Source: Beroe ovata
Taxonomy: Eukaryota > Ctenophora > Nuda > Beroida > Beroidae
Length of the DNA stretch: 64,000 nt
NCBI GenBank assembly: GCA_946803715.1
Contig: CAMPET010000020.1
Coordinates: 248,488 to 312,487 of the forward strand
Reading direction: 5' to 3'
Part shown: piece by piece, positions 48,501 to 58,128 of the stretch
How positions within the stretch are numbered: position 1 is the stretch's first letter
Layout: every line of letters begins with the position of its first letter
Notes under the pieces: model-generated
Databases searched by the model: none
Told to the model about the DNA's origin: nothing
The model's input: only the letters and a program-made list of their open reading frames with translations
Translations under genes and position numbers: made by a program

Positions 48501-49118
48501 TGACAGATCCAAGTGTCTTGCCGCTGTCTTATTCCGTGTTGGAGACACGTCTCCTGGAGACACGTTCTCAGAGGGAGACAGGATTTCGTTCAACTCACTT
48601 TCGTCCAATATATATTGCCCTGTCCGGACACAGATCGATTACTACTGAGAAATTTGAAAACTAGTGGTTCATGACAAAAGAGTTCTTAAACATTCGATCA
48701 AATACACATCGTGAAAAGTAATTCTCCTCTTGATTAACCTGTGTCTAATAGAGACGAGCTGATATCCTCATTGCTGCACTGAGGAGTAATGTTGACCACA
48801 GTGAGGGTGCTTCCTGAAAATTAATCGCGTTGGATAGCAGCAAATTTTCCATGGATTTAGTAAACTGAGGATAGTCATCCATAATTTGTAGTTGGTCAAG
48901 GTCCGAGGAAACATTTCTCTAGATTATGTAGAGTTTCGGTAAATCCTTACCAGCGGTTGTCGGCGACATCACGGATGATTTGAATGTGGAGTGGAGAGAG
49001 GAGGGTGGGGGAGGTGAGAAGGGACCACCTGGTAGCGTACCACCCTGGCTGCTGGTGAGTGTACCACGGTAGTGGGAGAAGGTACCAGGAGATGGTGGTT
49101 CGGGCAGTGAGTCGAACA
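23378..49118 (-). CDS. Very long low-complexity protein, uncharacterised, 5' exon not found
   Basis: Twenty-five minus-strand exons join in one open frame, 1608 residues to the stop at 23378. Exons in transcript order: 49118-48951, 48813-48739, 48619-48438, 48239-48117, 47758-46813, 43909-43769, 43592-43410, 43268-43054, 42915-42594, 42513-42352, 42156-42057, 40252-40087, 37796-37727, 37344-37297, 37114-36947, 36790-36504, 36387-36310, 26309-26250, 25599-25474, 25351-25254, 25157-24830, 24586-24311, 24238-24159, 24052-23761, 23512-23378. Several exons occur twice because of assembly duplications (46503-46363, 46184-46008, 45866-45652, 45505-45184, 45104-44898, 44710-44661, 44659-44220 partial, 41039-40874). 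The protein is Ser/Thr/Pro-rich and acidic. It has a Lys/Glu-rich probable helical stretch (PKWDDVARKAREKRKAQKED), a GWLMKIKKTLG segment, a Pro/Gln-rich exon, and a more ordered C-terminus (SHTAARAIIQCLEDSV...; DFHMYFRLADRLLNTMYSKV). No family is recognised; scaffold or regulatory protein is a guess. The 10-kb gap between the exons at 36310 and 26309 is the weakest join; two adjacent genes are possible. Confidence 0.68.
30035..30215. repeat. Additional copy of the cttttcgcctgc...gccatttg segment
   Basis: A segment with caacgccatttgtaaaa followed by acaagttttaaaatctatcgtaat occurs at 30035-30215, 30570-30715 and 31690-31840. Each copy carries a similar short minus-strand frame beginning MALxMSxIITLYENQCRS. 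One copy lies outside the 1.1-kb duplication, so the segment is a repeat in its own right. Confidence 0.75.
30541..31610. repeat. Left copy of a ~1.1-kb direct duplication
   Basis: Starts gaacaaactgctcaaggatgg and continues through the same order of segments as 31668-32790. Copies share long identical runs but differ by substitutions and indels. N31667 lies at the junction. Minus-strand frames in both copies encode a hydrophobic stretch (LSSRVVMTLLVLLALVQGF) with two predicted membrane segments, but the frames are broken differently in each copy. Confidence 0.85.
31668..32790. repeat. Right copy of the ~1.1-kb direct duplication
   Basis: Counterpart of 30541-31610, beginning immediately after N31667. 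Probably an alternative haplotype or overlapping contig; a real tandem duplication is the alternative. Confidence 0.85.
33659..33682. repeat. Short telomere-like (TTAGGG) run
   Basis: The sequence gtagggttagggttaagag holds about 2.5 units of TTAGGG. It is too short to be a telomere remnant with confidence. Confidence 0.4.
34296..34387. promoter_or_regulatory. Cluster of four CACGTG E-boxes
   Basis: CACGTG occurs at 34296, 34323, 34335 and 34382, mostly flanked as TCACGTGG/CCACGTGA. More CACGTG with CCAAT/ATTGG motifs occur at 35519-35575 and 35770-35830. This is typical of bHLH-Zip (USF/TFEB-type) promoters. It lies upstream, on the minus strand, of the exons at 26.3 kb and below, so it could be an internal or separate promoter. 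Confidence 0.4.
36467..36503. repeat. (CA)n microsatellite at a splice donor
   Basis: The CA run abuts the exon end at 36504. On the minus strand the intron therefore begins with a GT repeat that supplies the donor site itself (CAG|gtgtgtgtg). Confidence 0.9.
37797..40086 (-). other. Intron filled largely by satellite
   Basis: Gap in the long minus gene. 38280-38345 is a GTAC/TGTACA-rich quasi-palindromic tract. 38790-39890 is the ~566-bp tandem satellite. No exon is seen in between. Confidence 0.55.
38790..39890. repeat. ~566-bp tandem satellite, two units
   Basis: Unit 1 runs from about 38805 to 39371 and unit 2 from 39373 to about 39890. Each begins gctcctcagggaag and contains cgggaatcgattcagcgtcc, a cccacacttttgtactccg segment and the cgccgtgaagccacgccc block. 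N39372 lies at the unit junction. The end of unit 1 reads into the start of unit 2 as expected for a head-to-tail array. A partial third copy is at 40354-40550 and a fragment at 282-490. Confidence 0.85.
39811..40352. repeat. Left copy of a direct duplication around N40353
   Basis: Contains the exon 40252-40087 of the long minus gene (FSPRSLFGDQITPPPP...). It matches 40354-41142 with substitutions; the right copy carries about 250 extra bases of satellite. Confidence 0.85.
40354..41142. repeat. Right copy of the duplication around N40353
   Basis: Carries a second version of the same 166-base exon (41039-40874), in frame, with a few amino-acid changes (SRDSN to SRDTN, DKTRE to DRTRE). One of the two exons should be dropped from the transcript if the duplication is an assembly artefact. 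Confidence 0.85.
42107..44659. repeat. Left copy of a 2.55-kb direct duplication
   Basis: Contains seven exons of the long minus gene (44659-44220 truncated, 43909-43769, 43592-43410, 43268-43054, 42915-42594, 42513-42352, 42156-42057). It ends at N44660 exactly where the right copy at about 47270 continues into the rest of the largest exon. Frames are preserved in both copies, and indels in exons are multiples of three. Confidence 0.9.
44990..45060 (-). repeat. Coding 12-bp minisatellite
   Basis: Units of the type ttggtccaccac/ttggttcaccac are repeated about six times inside the exon 45104-44898. In the phase-consistent frame they encode SGEP/SGGP repeats on the minus strand. The matching exon at 42513-42352 has only about two units, making it 45 bases shorter. 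The frame is kept. Confidence 0.85.
45522..45598. repeat. 14-bp intronic minisatellite
   Basis: The unit gttgagacgattta is repeated about five times in an intron of the long minus gene. The equivalent intron at 42933-42963 has two copies. Confidence 0.9.
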
Positions 49119-50160
49119 CTGGGAGGTGGGGGTTATTGGGTTATCTCAGCTAAATTGTGATTGGTCTATCGGTTAAGGTTTGATTAATTATTTTTGGGAC
49201 GCTTTACTTTGCCCGTGGTAGACGTTATTACTGTAGCCTTATTACATCACTATTGTTATTGATGTGATGCAACATTGTCTATCTTGCCCTGACTTCATCC
49301 CCCTTCCTTATAAATCAACACAATAGAATTAGAAAGACTCCTCAAAATGACAGTTATTTTTTGCAAGCAGACCGTTGGTGGACCACGTGACCCCACGACA
49401 TAATAACCAGTCAGTTATCACCCTAAACCAGGGTTTCAAACCCAAAACCGACCCCTAAAACACCCAGCTCCCCCACAATCTTCATGTGGCTGGGTGACAC
49501 TGGAAGATACATTGAGGAGCGCATAGTAGTGTAGGGTGCTTCTTTTGGATCTGGCAAGTGTTTTTGGTGTGCGTGCTGTCAAGCACAAATCGTCCCATAT
49601 CCCTGCTTGCCGAGAATCTTACTGGCACAATCACGGTCACTGATTGGTCCAGACTGCGTGACATCACGGGTAAGGAGAGCGCTGATTGGTTGGATTGATT
49701 CATGTGACTCTCATCTCCCCTTCAAAGCGGAATCATGCTTGAAGGGGAGTAGCTCAGCATTTTCCTGCTGATGTTACAGCTGTTGTGATATTTCGATATG
49801 AGTATCATGTATGACTATGTTGCTCATGACTCAGTTAGTCTTCCACTTAGAGATTTATTAGCACTTCTACATTTTCGGTTATTTGTTCATTTGTGGTTCT
49901 CGATCAAATCCTCTGATCATCCTCTCGATAACATACAATCTGATCGTACATCTTCAATCCCAGCATGTTTGACAGTACTTCGTCCCGAAAACGGCCGATA
50001 CTCCGATCAACCAAAGTGAGGAGAAGACTCATCTTCCCTTCTGGTATGACTGAAAAAAACTCATTCTTAGTATCTGTACAGGGCATTCCCTCCAGTGAAA
50101 ACTACACAAGAAACTTCTCCTCCTAAACTCATCCTTTTATACCCCCTCTTGCAACTACAG
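49119..50160. promoter_or_regulatory. Candidate bidirectional promoter
   Basis: Lies between the first recognised exon of the long minus gene (49118) and the first recognised exon of the plus gene (50161). Contains CACGTG at about 49381, three ATTGG (inverted CCAAT) boxes at 49641-49690, and CRE-like tgacatcacg at about 49658. Candidate first exon for the plus gene: ATG at 49965 (MFDSTSSRKRPILRSTK, then gtgagg). Its phase does not match the next exon directly, so a small exon may be missing. Confidence 0.4.
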
Positions 50161-52093
50161 AATCTCAGAAAGCCCGGAAATTGAAACTCGCCTCCTCATT
50201 TCAGACGAGAGTTCCGGCAATTCCACAACCGACTCGACGTCCAGTGGGGCATCATCTCGGATCGGAGCGGACATAACAACGGGGAGTGGTGGCTCCGTGG
50301 AGGGGGAGGATTTCTTCCTGGAGGCGTTCGAGGGAGTCCACTTGGGGGAACAGTGCAACGGTGCTAGAGGTAGGGAGTTGTTGTCATGACAACATGACAA
50401 CAAATTTGTGACTCCCGATTCCATAGTTCGAGGTCCACGAATCTCTCACTACTCACTCTACACCATGACAATGAACCAGTATTTCACGAATGGTGTTTCT
50501 CTCCAAAACAGAACCTGCAACGAAGCGCCGATGTCTGGATGATGGGGCAGATGAGGGGAGTGATGAGAGGGAGGGGAAACGGGATCAGTGGCGAACTAGG
50601 GAGGGAAAACTTCTCTACAAGATCCTCCCCTTGAGCGAGGTATCGATAACATAACTAGTTTCTGCGTGGCTCAAACTCCCTACTTATATTCCTAAATCTT
50701 GTGTGCGAATCAACTTCTCCCAACTTCATTCTCTTGACAGAGACCGCAAGTGGTACGGCTGGATGAGTTAAAGTATGTCCTGAAGACATCACGTGACACA
50801 CGTCTCCTGAGCAGAGTTTCAGAGCTCTATGATAGCATGAAACTGAAGATGGCTACAAAACTCGTGAGAATACACAACCAAATCGAGAGGTAAGTCCATA
50901 CTGTCCTGAGTGCACTTCCAGTTTCAACTTGGGTCAACCTCAAGTCGGCTTTATCTGCCGCATTATCATGACTTTTGGCGTGACAATTAGCCATGGTAAT
51001 TAAATGATAATTAGTCATCGATCTTGACTTACCCCGAGTTCTAATTCCAGGGAGGTAGATAACACCGACACCACGATATCACCACGAAAAGCGCTGCTAC
51101 AGCTCCGGAAAAGGGACGCTATTTCGGCGATACTGGCTGTCTGGGGACTGAGTACGCGGCCGCACACGGATCAGATGAAAACACCACCCAGGTTAGACGG
51201 ATGTTGGGAATGATCCTGCTACATTCTATATCAAACAAATCGAATAAGTACCAGGGAGTGAACGTTAACTTCTCAGGATTATCCAGCAAAGACCGCTCCA
51301 AGAAATCACAGTTCTCCCTGACGGGTCCCTGGTGAGGAGCAACGACTCTGGTTACCATGACAACAGTCGCATTAACCAGACAATCAAAACGTGTGTAGAC
51401 GGCTGCCCGTGCGCTGGCATACCGCCAGCCGAACTCACAACGGGGAAGTTACTTAATGTCACGGAGGATAAGATTTTGAATGTGACTCAGCCAGAGGAGC
51501 GGAAACATTCTGCAAGCTCGGATGGGTCGTACTGCGATTGTAACTTCTGCGTGCAGCAAGGGAGTAGAAATGAGGAGAAGGAGACAGAAGTGGGCGAAAC
51601 AGAGATGAAAATGGAGGAAATCGATCCGATTGCCAGATTCAGAGATCAAATCACTGAGTCGGGAGCACATCATAATGGTGACGTCAGCAGTGATGTGCCT
51701 CATGATACGACTTATCCGAGTCACTTAAGTCGATTCAGGGAGACACACACCGAGACGTCTCTCAATTCAGACGACAGCAACGCATCGTCCATGGTATCGT
51801 TCAACTATCAGGACGACATCATGACAAGCAGTCCAGTAGCCGGTGAAACAGTTCATTCATTGCACGTGACAGAGGGTGGTTGTCAAGGTGACACCACCAG
51901 TAGTTGCCATGACACCACAGCGGACCACAATGACACCACGGGGATGCTGGATGTGGGTTCGCTCTTCCTCTTACCCAGCGAGACACCACAGGTCCTGGGT
52001 GTGGCTAACACCGGGCTCACGGACAGTCTTATTGTAATGGGGTCTAATAGTCACGTGAGTCGGCTTTCAGATAGTGAAGATGATGAAATGTGA
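50161..52093 (+). CDS. Uncharacterised protein, 5' exon not confirmed
   Basis: Five exons in phase: 50161-50369, 50512-50639, 50741-50889, 51051-51191 and 51277-52093 (TGA). They give about 481 residues. The N-terminal part is Ser/Gly/Asp-rich (SDESSGNSTTDSTSSGASSR). The middle is basic and probably helical (KLLYKILPLSEV... RLDELKYVLKTSRDTRLLSR... MKLKMATKLVRIHNQIER; RKALLQLRKRDAISAILAVW). The last exon is low-complexity, with an SCHDTTADHNDTTG region and an acidic end SDSEDDEM. I recognise no family. The last 315 bases are repeated at 53470-53784 by the assembly duplication. The gene converges on the SH3 gene with only about 50 bases between stops. Confidence 0.75.
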
Positions 52094-53468
52094 GGGACGA
52101 ATTTTTCGAATAACTTCTGGATCTATCCTTCTTGTTATAAATTTTACAAACTTTTATTTAGTATCATGAAATAATTCTTGTTTTTGATACAGTATATGAT
52201 GCTCTTTTTGTTTGCGATTATAAAATGCATGCACTTGTTTATTTTGACACAATTGCTGTAGTTAATTCTGTCGAAACACTCACCATCACTGAAGTTATCA
52301 TTCTGTGAGATATCCGAGAGTGATGCCTCGTTACTCAGATGTCTCTCTATGGATGATATATTCTCATAGTCTCGGGATGTTGTCATGGCAACGCTGGTTG
52401 CTCCTGCAGCAGCATTATCTGCATTGTCCGTAGCAACCCGAACCGTCTCTGTGGCAACATTGGTTGACGACTTTGATAGCGCTCCACTTTCACCTTCGGT
52501 ACCGCTTTCATCTTGAACTAGCTCTGTGATGATTTCAAGTGATGTCAAGGGAAATGCGGCATCCGAGGACGAAGTAATCAAACGCGATTGACGTCGGGAT
52601 AGTAGTGTCAGTCCAAATGCCCTTGAAAGGGGGGTCAAAGCTAGGAGAGAAAGTGATGCCAAGGAAGAAGTGGTGTCAAGGGGAAACAATGATAACTGAA
52701 TAGTGGTGTAAACACATCAATTCTGCTCAATACCAGTAAAGTGATCCCAAACACAACTCTCATCCAGACTGGGATTCGTGCTGCGCGGAGTTGCTACCGA
52801 CCCTTCTTCTGTTGGGAAAATCGGGTGAAGTTTCCTGGAACTATGGCTAAATGGCTTCAAAATATCAAGGGAAACATAATTCAGGACATGTTCGGGACTT
52901 ATGCCAGCACCTGTTTTGGCCGGGACCCTCTTTGGGCGCCGGGGTGGCTTGTTCGGAGTACTGTTCACCACTTTATGATCAGCAGGCTGGGGCAGAGGCG
53001 TCTTCTGCTTGGACTTGCCTTCCGATTCACTGAGTAAGTTGGACGTTATTTTCGAAAAATCCAAAGTGCGTATTTCGAGGTAACCCAAACGAAATACTGC
53101 GATGATAACCTTGATTTAGTTGGAACTCGAGACTTCTTGTGGTCTGTACCGGTGCTACTGTTAAGGATTTTGCTCTTTACAATTCCCCAACCACTATTCT
53201 TCTCTTTGGAAGCCGGGATATTTGGAACAGAGTCGCTACCAAGTTTGCTGTTCCTCCGGGTAAACTGATCCTTTATCTTACTCTTAGAATTCTTGATTGT
53301 AGATCCTGGCGCTTTCAGACCTTTGGAAAGACTTCGTAAGAATGGCATCTATGAGCGGAATGAAAAAAGGACAGAAACGGCAAAGTTTCATGAATGAGAG
53401 GAATGAATTAACTCACCTTTAACTGAAGGAGCTCTCAGAAGCACTTTAGAGGCGGCACGCTTGAACAT
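51779..53468. repeat. Left copy of a 1.69-kb near-identical duplication
   Basis: Offset to the right copy is 1691 bases. I noticed one difference (g51954 versus a53645). The segment spans the end of the plus gene and four exons of the convergent SH3 gene. N53469 is at the junction, in the middle of an exon. Confidence 0.92.
52144..53468 (-). pseudogene. Duplicate 3' exons of the SH3 gene, truncated at N
   Basis: Exons 52640-52144, 53029-52734, 53320-53110 and 53468-53417 repeat the last four exons of the gene at 53835-56693 and stop abruptly at the gap base. Probably an assembly copy and not a biological pseudogene. Confidence 0.7.
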
Positions 53469-53469
53469 N

Positions 53470-55159
53470 AACGCATCGTCCATGGTATCGTTCAACTATC
53501 AGGACGACATCATGACAAGCAGTCCAGTAGCCGGTGAAACAGTTCATTCATTGCACGTGACAGAGGGTGGTTGTCAAGGTGACACCACCAGTAGTTGCCA
53601 TGACACCACAGCGGACCACAATGACACCACGGGGATGCTGGATGTAGGTTCGCTCTTCCTCTTACCCAGCGAGACACCACAGGTCCTGGGTGTGGCTAAC
53701 ACCGGGCTCACGGACAGTCTTATTGTAATGGGGTCTAATAGTCACGTGAGTCGGCTTTCAGATAGTGAAGATGATGAAATGTGAGGGACGAATTTTTCGA
53801 ATAACTTCTGGATCTATCCTTCTTGTTATAAATTTTACAAACTTTTATTTAGTATCATGAAATAATTCTTGTTTTTGATACAGTATATGATGCTCTTTTT
53901 GTTTGCGATTATAAAATGCATGCACTTGTTTATTTTGACACAATTGCTGTAGTTAATTCTGTCGAAACACTCACCATCACTGAAGTTATCATTCTGTGAG
54001 ATATCCGAGAGTGATGCCTCGTTACTCAGATGTCTCTCTATGGATGATATATTCTCATAGTCTCGGGATGTTGTCATGGCAACGCTGGTTGCTCCTGCAG
54101 CAGCATTATCTGCATTGTCCGTAGCAACCCGAACCGTCTCTGTGGCAACATTGGTTGACGACTTTGATAGCGCTCCACTTTCACCTTCGGTACCGCTTTC
54201 ATCTTGAACTAGCTCTGTGATGATTTCAAGTGATGTCAAGGGAAATGCGGCATCCGAGGACGAAGTAATCAAACGCGATTGACGTCGGGATAGTAGTGTC
54301 AGTCCAAATGCCCTTGAAAGGGGGGTCAAAGCTAGGAGAGAAAGTGATGCCAAGGAAGAAGTGGTGTCAAGGGGAAACAATGATAACTGAATAGTGGTGT
54401 AAACACATCAATTCTGCTCAATACCAGTAAAGTGATCCCAAACACAACTCTCATCCAGACTGGGATTCGTGCTGCGCGGAGTTGCTACCGACCCTTCTTC
54501 TGTTGGGAAAATCGGGTGAAGTTTCCTGGAACTATGGCTAAATGGCTTCAAAATATCAAGGGAAACATAATTCAGGACATGTTCGGGACTTATGCCAGCA
54601 CCTGTTTTGGCCGGGACCCTCTTTGGGCGCCGGGGTGGCTTGTTCGGAGTACTGTTCACCACTTTATGATCAGCAGGCTGGGGCAGAGGCGTCTTCTGCT
54701 TGGACTTGCCTTCCGATTCACTGAGTAAGTTGGACGTTATTTTCGAAAAATCCAAAGTGCGTATTTCGAGGTAACCCAAACGAAATACTGCGATGATAAC
54801 CTTGATTTAGTTGGAACTCGAGACTTCTTGTGGTCTGTACCGGTGCTACTGTTAAGGATTTTGCTCTTTACAATTCCCCAACCACTATTCTTCTCTTTGG
54901 AAGCCGGGATATTTGGAACAGAGTCGCTACCAAGTTTGCTGTTCCTCCGGGTAAACTGATCCTTTATCTTACTCTTAGAATTCTTGATTGTAGATCCTGG
55001 CGCTTTCAGACCTTTGGAAAGACTTCGTAAGAATGGCATCTATGAGCGGAATGAAAAAAGGACAGAAACGGCAAAGTTTCATGAATGAGAGGAATGAATT
55101 AACTCACCTTTAACTGAAGGAGCTCTCAGAAGCACTTTAGAGGCGGCACGCTTGAACAT
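53470..55159. repeat. Right copy of the 1.69-kb duplication
   Basis: Nearly identical to 51779-53468. Such similarity next to a gap base is most simply an unmerged contig overlap. This copy connects to the 5' exons of the SH3 gene, whereas the left copy connects to the rest of the plus gene. Confidence 0.92.
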
Positions 55160-56693
55160 GCCATTAGGCTGAACACTCTTTTTACCTGTTACGTGCTTGT
55201 TATTCTATACAGTTAGAAGCACACGTTAAAACCAACGGATGACATAAGAGTTGTGGTGCTTTCTTGGACACTACAACTTTTTGCTCGATTGGACAACACT
55301 CTGAGTAGTGACATATTCATGTTGGTTGTCATGGAGTAGGTAATTTTATAAAATACGCGACCATGATGCGCGGAAAAAACCGACGATGCTGCTTTCATGG
55401 TGAGAGTATGACAGTGAAAGCAAGGCGCGCGTACAGTACAATTAAACCGGACGCGCGACAAGGTTGCTTACAATTCATGCTTTCAACACGATTCGTCGAG
55501 AAATTTGGCGTTGTAAGCATTTCTAATGCGCGCGCCTATTTTCCTGCTGCACATGGAATCATGCCAACACATGCTGGACTGGAAAGCACGAAAAATATGC
55601 AATACCTGCTGTGTCAGTCTGCTCTCTGTAAAAGTCAAGTTGTTTGGCTGGAACTTCACCCTGAGCACCCAGATTGGTTTTGATCACCCACCAGTTTTCA
55701 TTGACTTTGCGAATCAACTTAACCTGGAGATGAGAAACACATTGGTCAAATATTTGAAATACCGAGGTTCCTTATTCGGCATATATTACATTTTTTGACA
55801 AAACCCGGAATATTGCATTTCGTCCTCACCTTGTCACCATAGAGACATGTTATCTGGTGAGGATCTTGAGCCACAAAGTCACTGTTCATCACAAAGAACT
55901 CGTCATTGTCCTGATTGAGAGTGGTGTCAAGCGAAATGGTATCAAAAGGATTGAGAGGAAAGAATACATCGATGTCAGAAAGGAGCTGAGTAAAAGCATC
56001 AATTATATGATTGTAAGATGAAGTGGTGTCACATGGAAATGATGTCGGAAGAAGCGGTGGTGTTACCTGATCGCTCTTCACAAAAAGGCTCGAAGACGGA
56101 GCATATCCTATTTGCCCGGTGGCAGAATTCTTTACCACAAATAGATCCTTATCTACTGTACTGATAATCTGAACCTGTAAAGACTGGATATAAACATGAA
56201 ATTGGGTGTAATATGGCTCAGACAACAAAAATTTCACGTCAATCCGATGATCGGTACCCAAGTTAATGGCCGCCATAACCCCTTATCCGCCTGAAACATG
56301 CAAATTTTAATCAGCTCCCAAACGGATTAAGTCTTGAAATTTCTATCATAGCTCAAGGACCATTAGAAACTCGGACAACCAAAAATTGACGTCAATCCGA
56401 CAATTGATTCCCGAGTAAAGGGCCTTCATAACCTAATATAGTCAAATATAGTGGGGCCGGGAATTCGACCTCAGATTCACTGTCAAAGAGGTCTTGGTCG
56501 TTGCCTATAATTTGATCCAGCATTCTAAACTACAGTGAATTTAATATATTTGACTTGAAGTATATATATTTGACTTAAAGTTGAGTAGCTGATAAATCTT
56601 TCATTGGACTCATCTTACCGTTTGTCCGACAAGAAGGTCAATACAATTGGGATGCTTCTCCTTCGACACCTCCTCTAACACCAGTCCGTCCAT
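53835..56693 (-). CDS. SH3-domain protein, ~507 aa
   Basis: Nine exons in phase: 56693-56619 (ATG), 56529-56470, 56174-56067, 55910-55830, 55723-55606, 55185-55108, 55011-54801, 54720-54425 and 54331-53835 (TAA). Total 1524 bases. Residues ~83-142 read as an SH3 domain (SDFVAQDPHQITCLYGDKVK, NENWWVIKTN with the double Trp, then GEVPAKQLDFY). Residues ~46-78 (STVDKDLFVVKNSATGQIGY then APSSSLFV) resemble the second half of another SH3. The rest is disordered, Ser/Lys/Pro-rich, with the proline motif NKPPRRPKRVP and an acidic Ser-rich C-terminus. Likely a cytoplasmic adaptor; specific orthologue not recognised. The final ~50 residues after FSDG read through what could be a splice donor into A/T-rich sequence containing AATAAA, so the true C-terminus may be shorter. 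A ~170-bp satellite copy fills the second intron. Confidence 0.8.
56215..56450. repeat. ~170-bp satellite copy inside an SH3-gene intron
   Basis: Matches 1-240 in several blocks (gacgtcaatccgatgat; gctcaaggaccattagaaactcgg). It lies between the exons ending at 56470 and beginning at 56174. Confidence 0.75.
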
Positions 56694-57355
56694 TCGTTAC
56701 AGATCGCGTGACTCCTCATAACATGGCCATGGCTGGACAATCATATGGGGTGGTGATTTTAATGTGAGAAATAGAGAATCAGCGGGGAATCAGTAGGGTT
56801 CTACCTTAAATTATATGATGTTGAATTAAAGTCAGCGAAGAAAAACACCATTTACTTGAACATTGCCAACTTTAACTGTTCAAACTGTTTGAGAAACATA
56901 TAATGGCTACAATATTTACAGTCTTTTTGATTGCCAAGATCTTTCTCTCCGAACAATCAAGAAGTATCTAACATAATTAATCAGTGCAGCAAAAGTAATT
57001 TAAATAGAGTAGTAATATTATATGGAATAGAATATATGGAATAGAATAATTGTTATACATATTTCGCACTCCAGGCTTACTTTTGTAGTCAGAGTCTCAT
57101 TGATGTTAACTTTTATTGAATGAAGTTCAATGCTTGAATCAAGATAAAACCAAAAACTAGTTGAGTAACATTTTCAGTAGCATACTGATAAGAAAACAGA
57201 TAAATGAAACTTTTATCAATATCAATTATTGTACCTCAACTTAACAATAATGTATATATACTCTCAATAAGCAAAGTGTAAGATAATATCAGGCAATAAC
57301 AGCTCCAATAACAACAGGGTCTCTTTCCCGATTACATACAGTGTTCACAGCATTG
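56694..57355. other. Intergenic region between SH3 gene and H3 variant
   Basis: A/T-rich. The 100 bases after the histone stop show no canonical histone stem-loop by eye, fitting a polyadenylated, replication-independent variant. Confidence 0.5.
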
Positions 57356-58128
57356 CTATGCACGACCTCTCAGCCTCTGAGCTAGGTGGATATCTCGAGG
57401 CATGATGGTCACTCTCTTACTGTGAATTGCACACAGATTGGTGTCTTCAAACAACCCTACCAGGTGCGCTTCGGCTGCTTCCTGAGATACAGAGAATGGT
57501 CTTATTAATATGAGGGATAGTTAGTTAATTCTCTTTTAACTCTGTTAACAAATGAAAAGACGCATTTTCATATTTTCAATTCAATTCAACTCAATTCAAC
57601 TTGAACTCTGGAAAACTGGTGCAGCAACATCTTTATTCAGTGAAATTTATTAAAAAAAAACAAATTAATTATACCTGAAGAGCACCAATAGCCCCAACTT
57701 GGATTCGCAATGAATTGGGACCTTGTTTCTCTGACTCCATGATCTCTCTTACAAGCCTAAGAAAGGGACTTCTTGGGATAAGAAGTTCAGTTGATTTCTG
57801 ATATCTTCTTATCTCTCGGAGGGCAACTGTACCTGGCCTGGGATTTAAAGATTATTTGCTACTATAGAGGCAGCAGATCAAATTATTCATGTAGCTCATA
57901 TACATATTTAGTCTCTTGATAGTATAAATTCACTAATAGACTATATGAATATGATCATAAGTCACACCTCCATCTATGCTTCTTTTTCACCCCAGCAACT
58001 CCACCCTCACTATCTTTGCTTCTTCTACTCCCTTTTCCCTTCTCTGACCCACGTTTAGCAGCAAGAATGCGAGATCTATCAACCTTTCCACCAGTTGATT
58101 TTCTAGCAGTTTGCTTTGTTCTAGCCAT
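57356..58128 (-). CDS. Divergent histone H3 variant, CENP-A candidate
   Basis: Three exons: 58128-57968, 57837-57675 and 57481-57356 (TAG). 149 residues versus 135-136 for H3. The N-terminus [15 protein letters not shown] is canonical through K14. It is then replaced by an unrelated basic tail about 11 residues longer than the H3 tail ([20 protein letters not shown]...), so K27/S28 are lost. The core resumes at [20 protein letters not shown]. Core changes: PRSPFL for RKLPFQ, and loop 1 extended by three residues ([16 protein letters not shown] against EIAQDFKTDLRFQ), with F84 read as Ile. [20 protein letters not shown] is near canonical and the end is [14 protein letters not shown] longer loop 1 and divergent tail are CENP-A hallmarks; the retained [10 protein letters not shown] start and Thr at 107 are not. 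Introns argue for a replication-independent variant. It acts in chromatin; centromere function is inferred. Confidence 0.9.

Noticed and set aside
49482-49703. Minus-strand frame MNQSNQSALSLPVMSR as first exon of the long gene
   Set aside because: It has an ATG and a good donor, but its phase puts a stop in the next exon.
52741-53037. Plus-strand frames inside the SH3 gene (and copies at 54432-54728)
   Set aside because: They are antisense to phase-consistent exons and have no support of their own.
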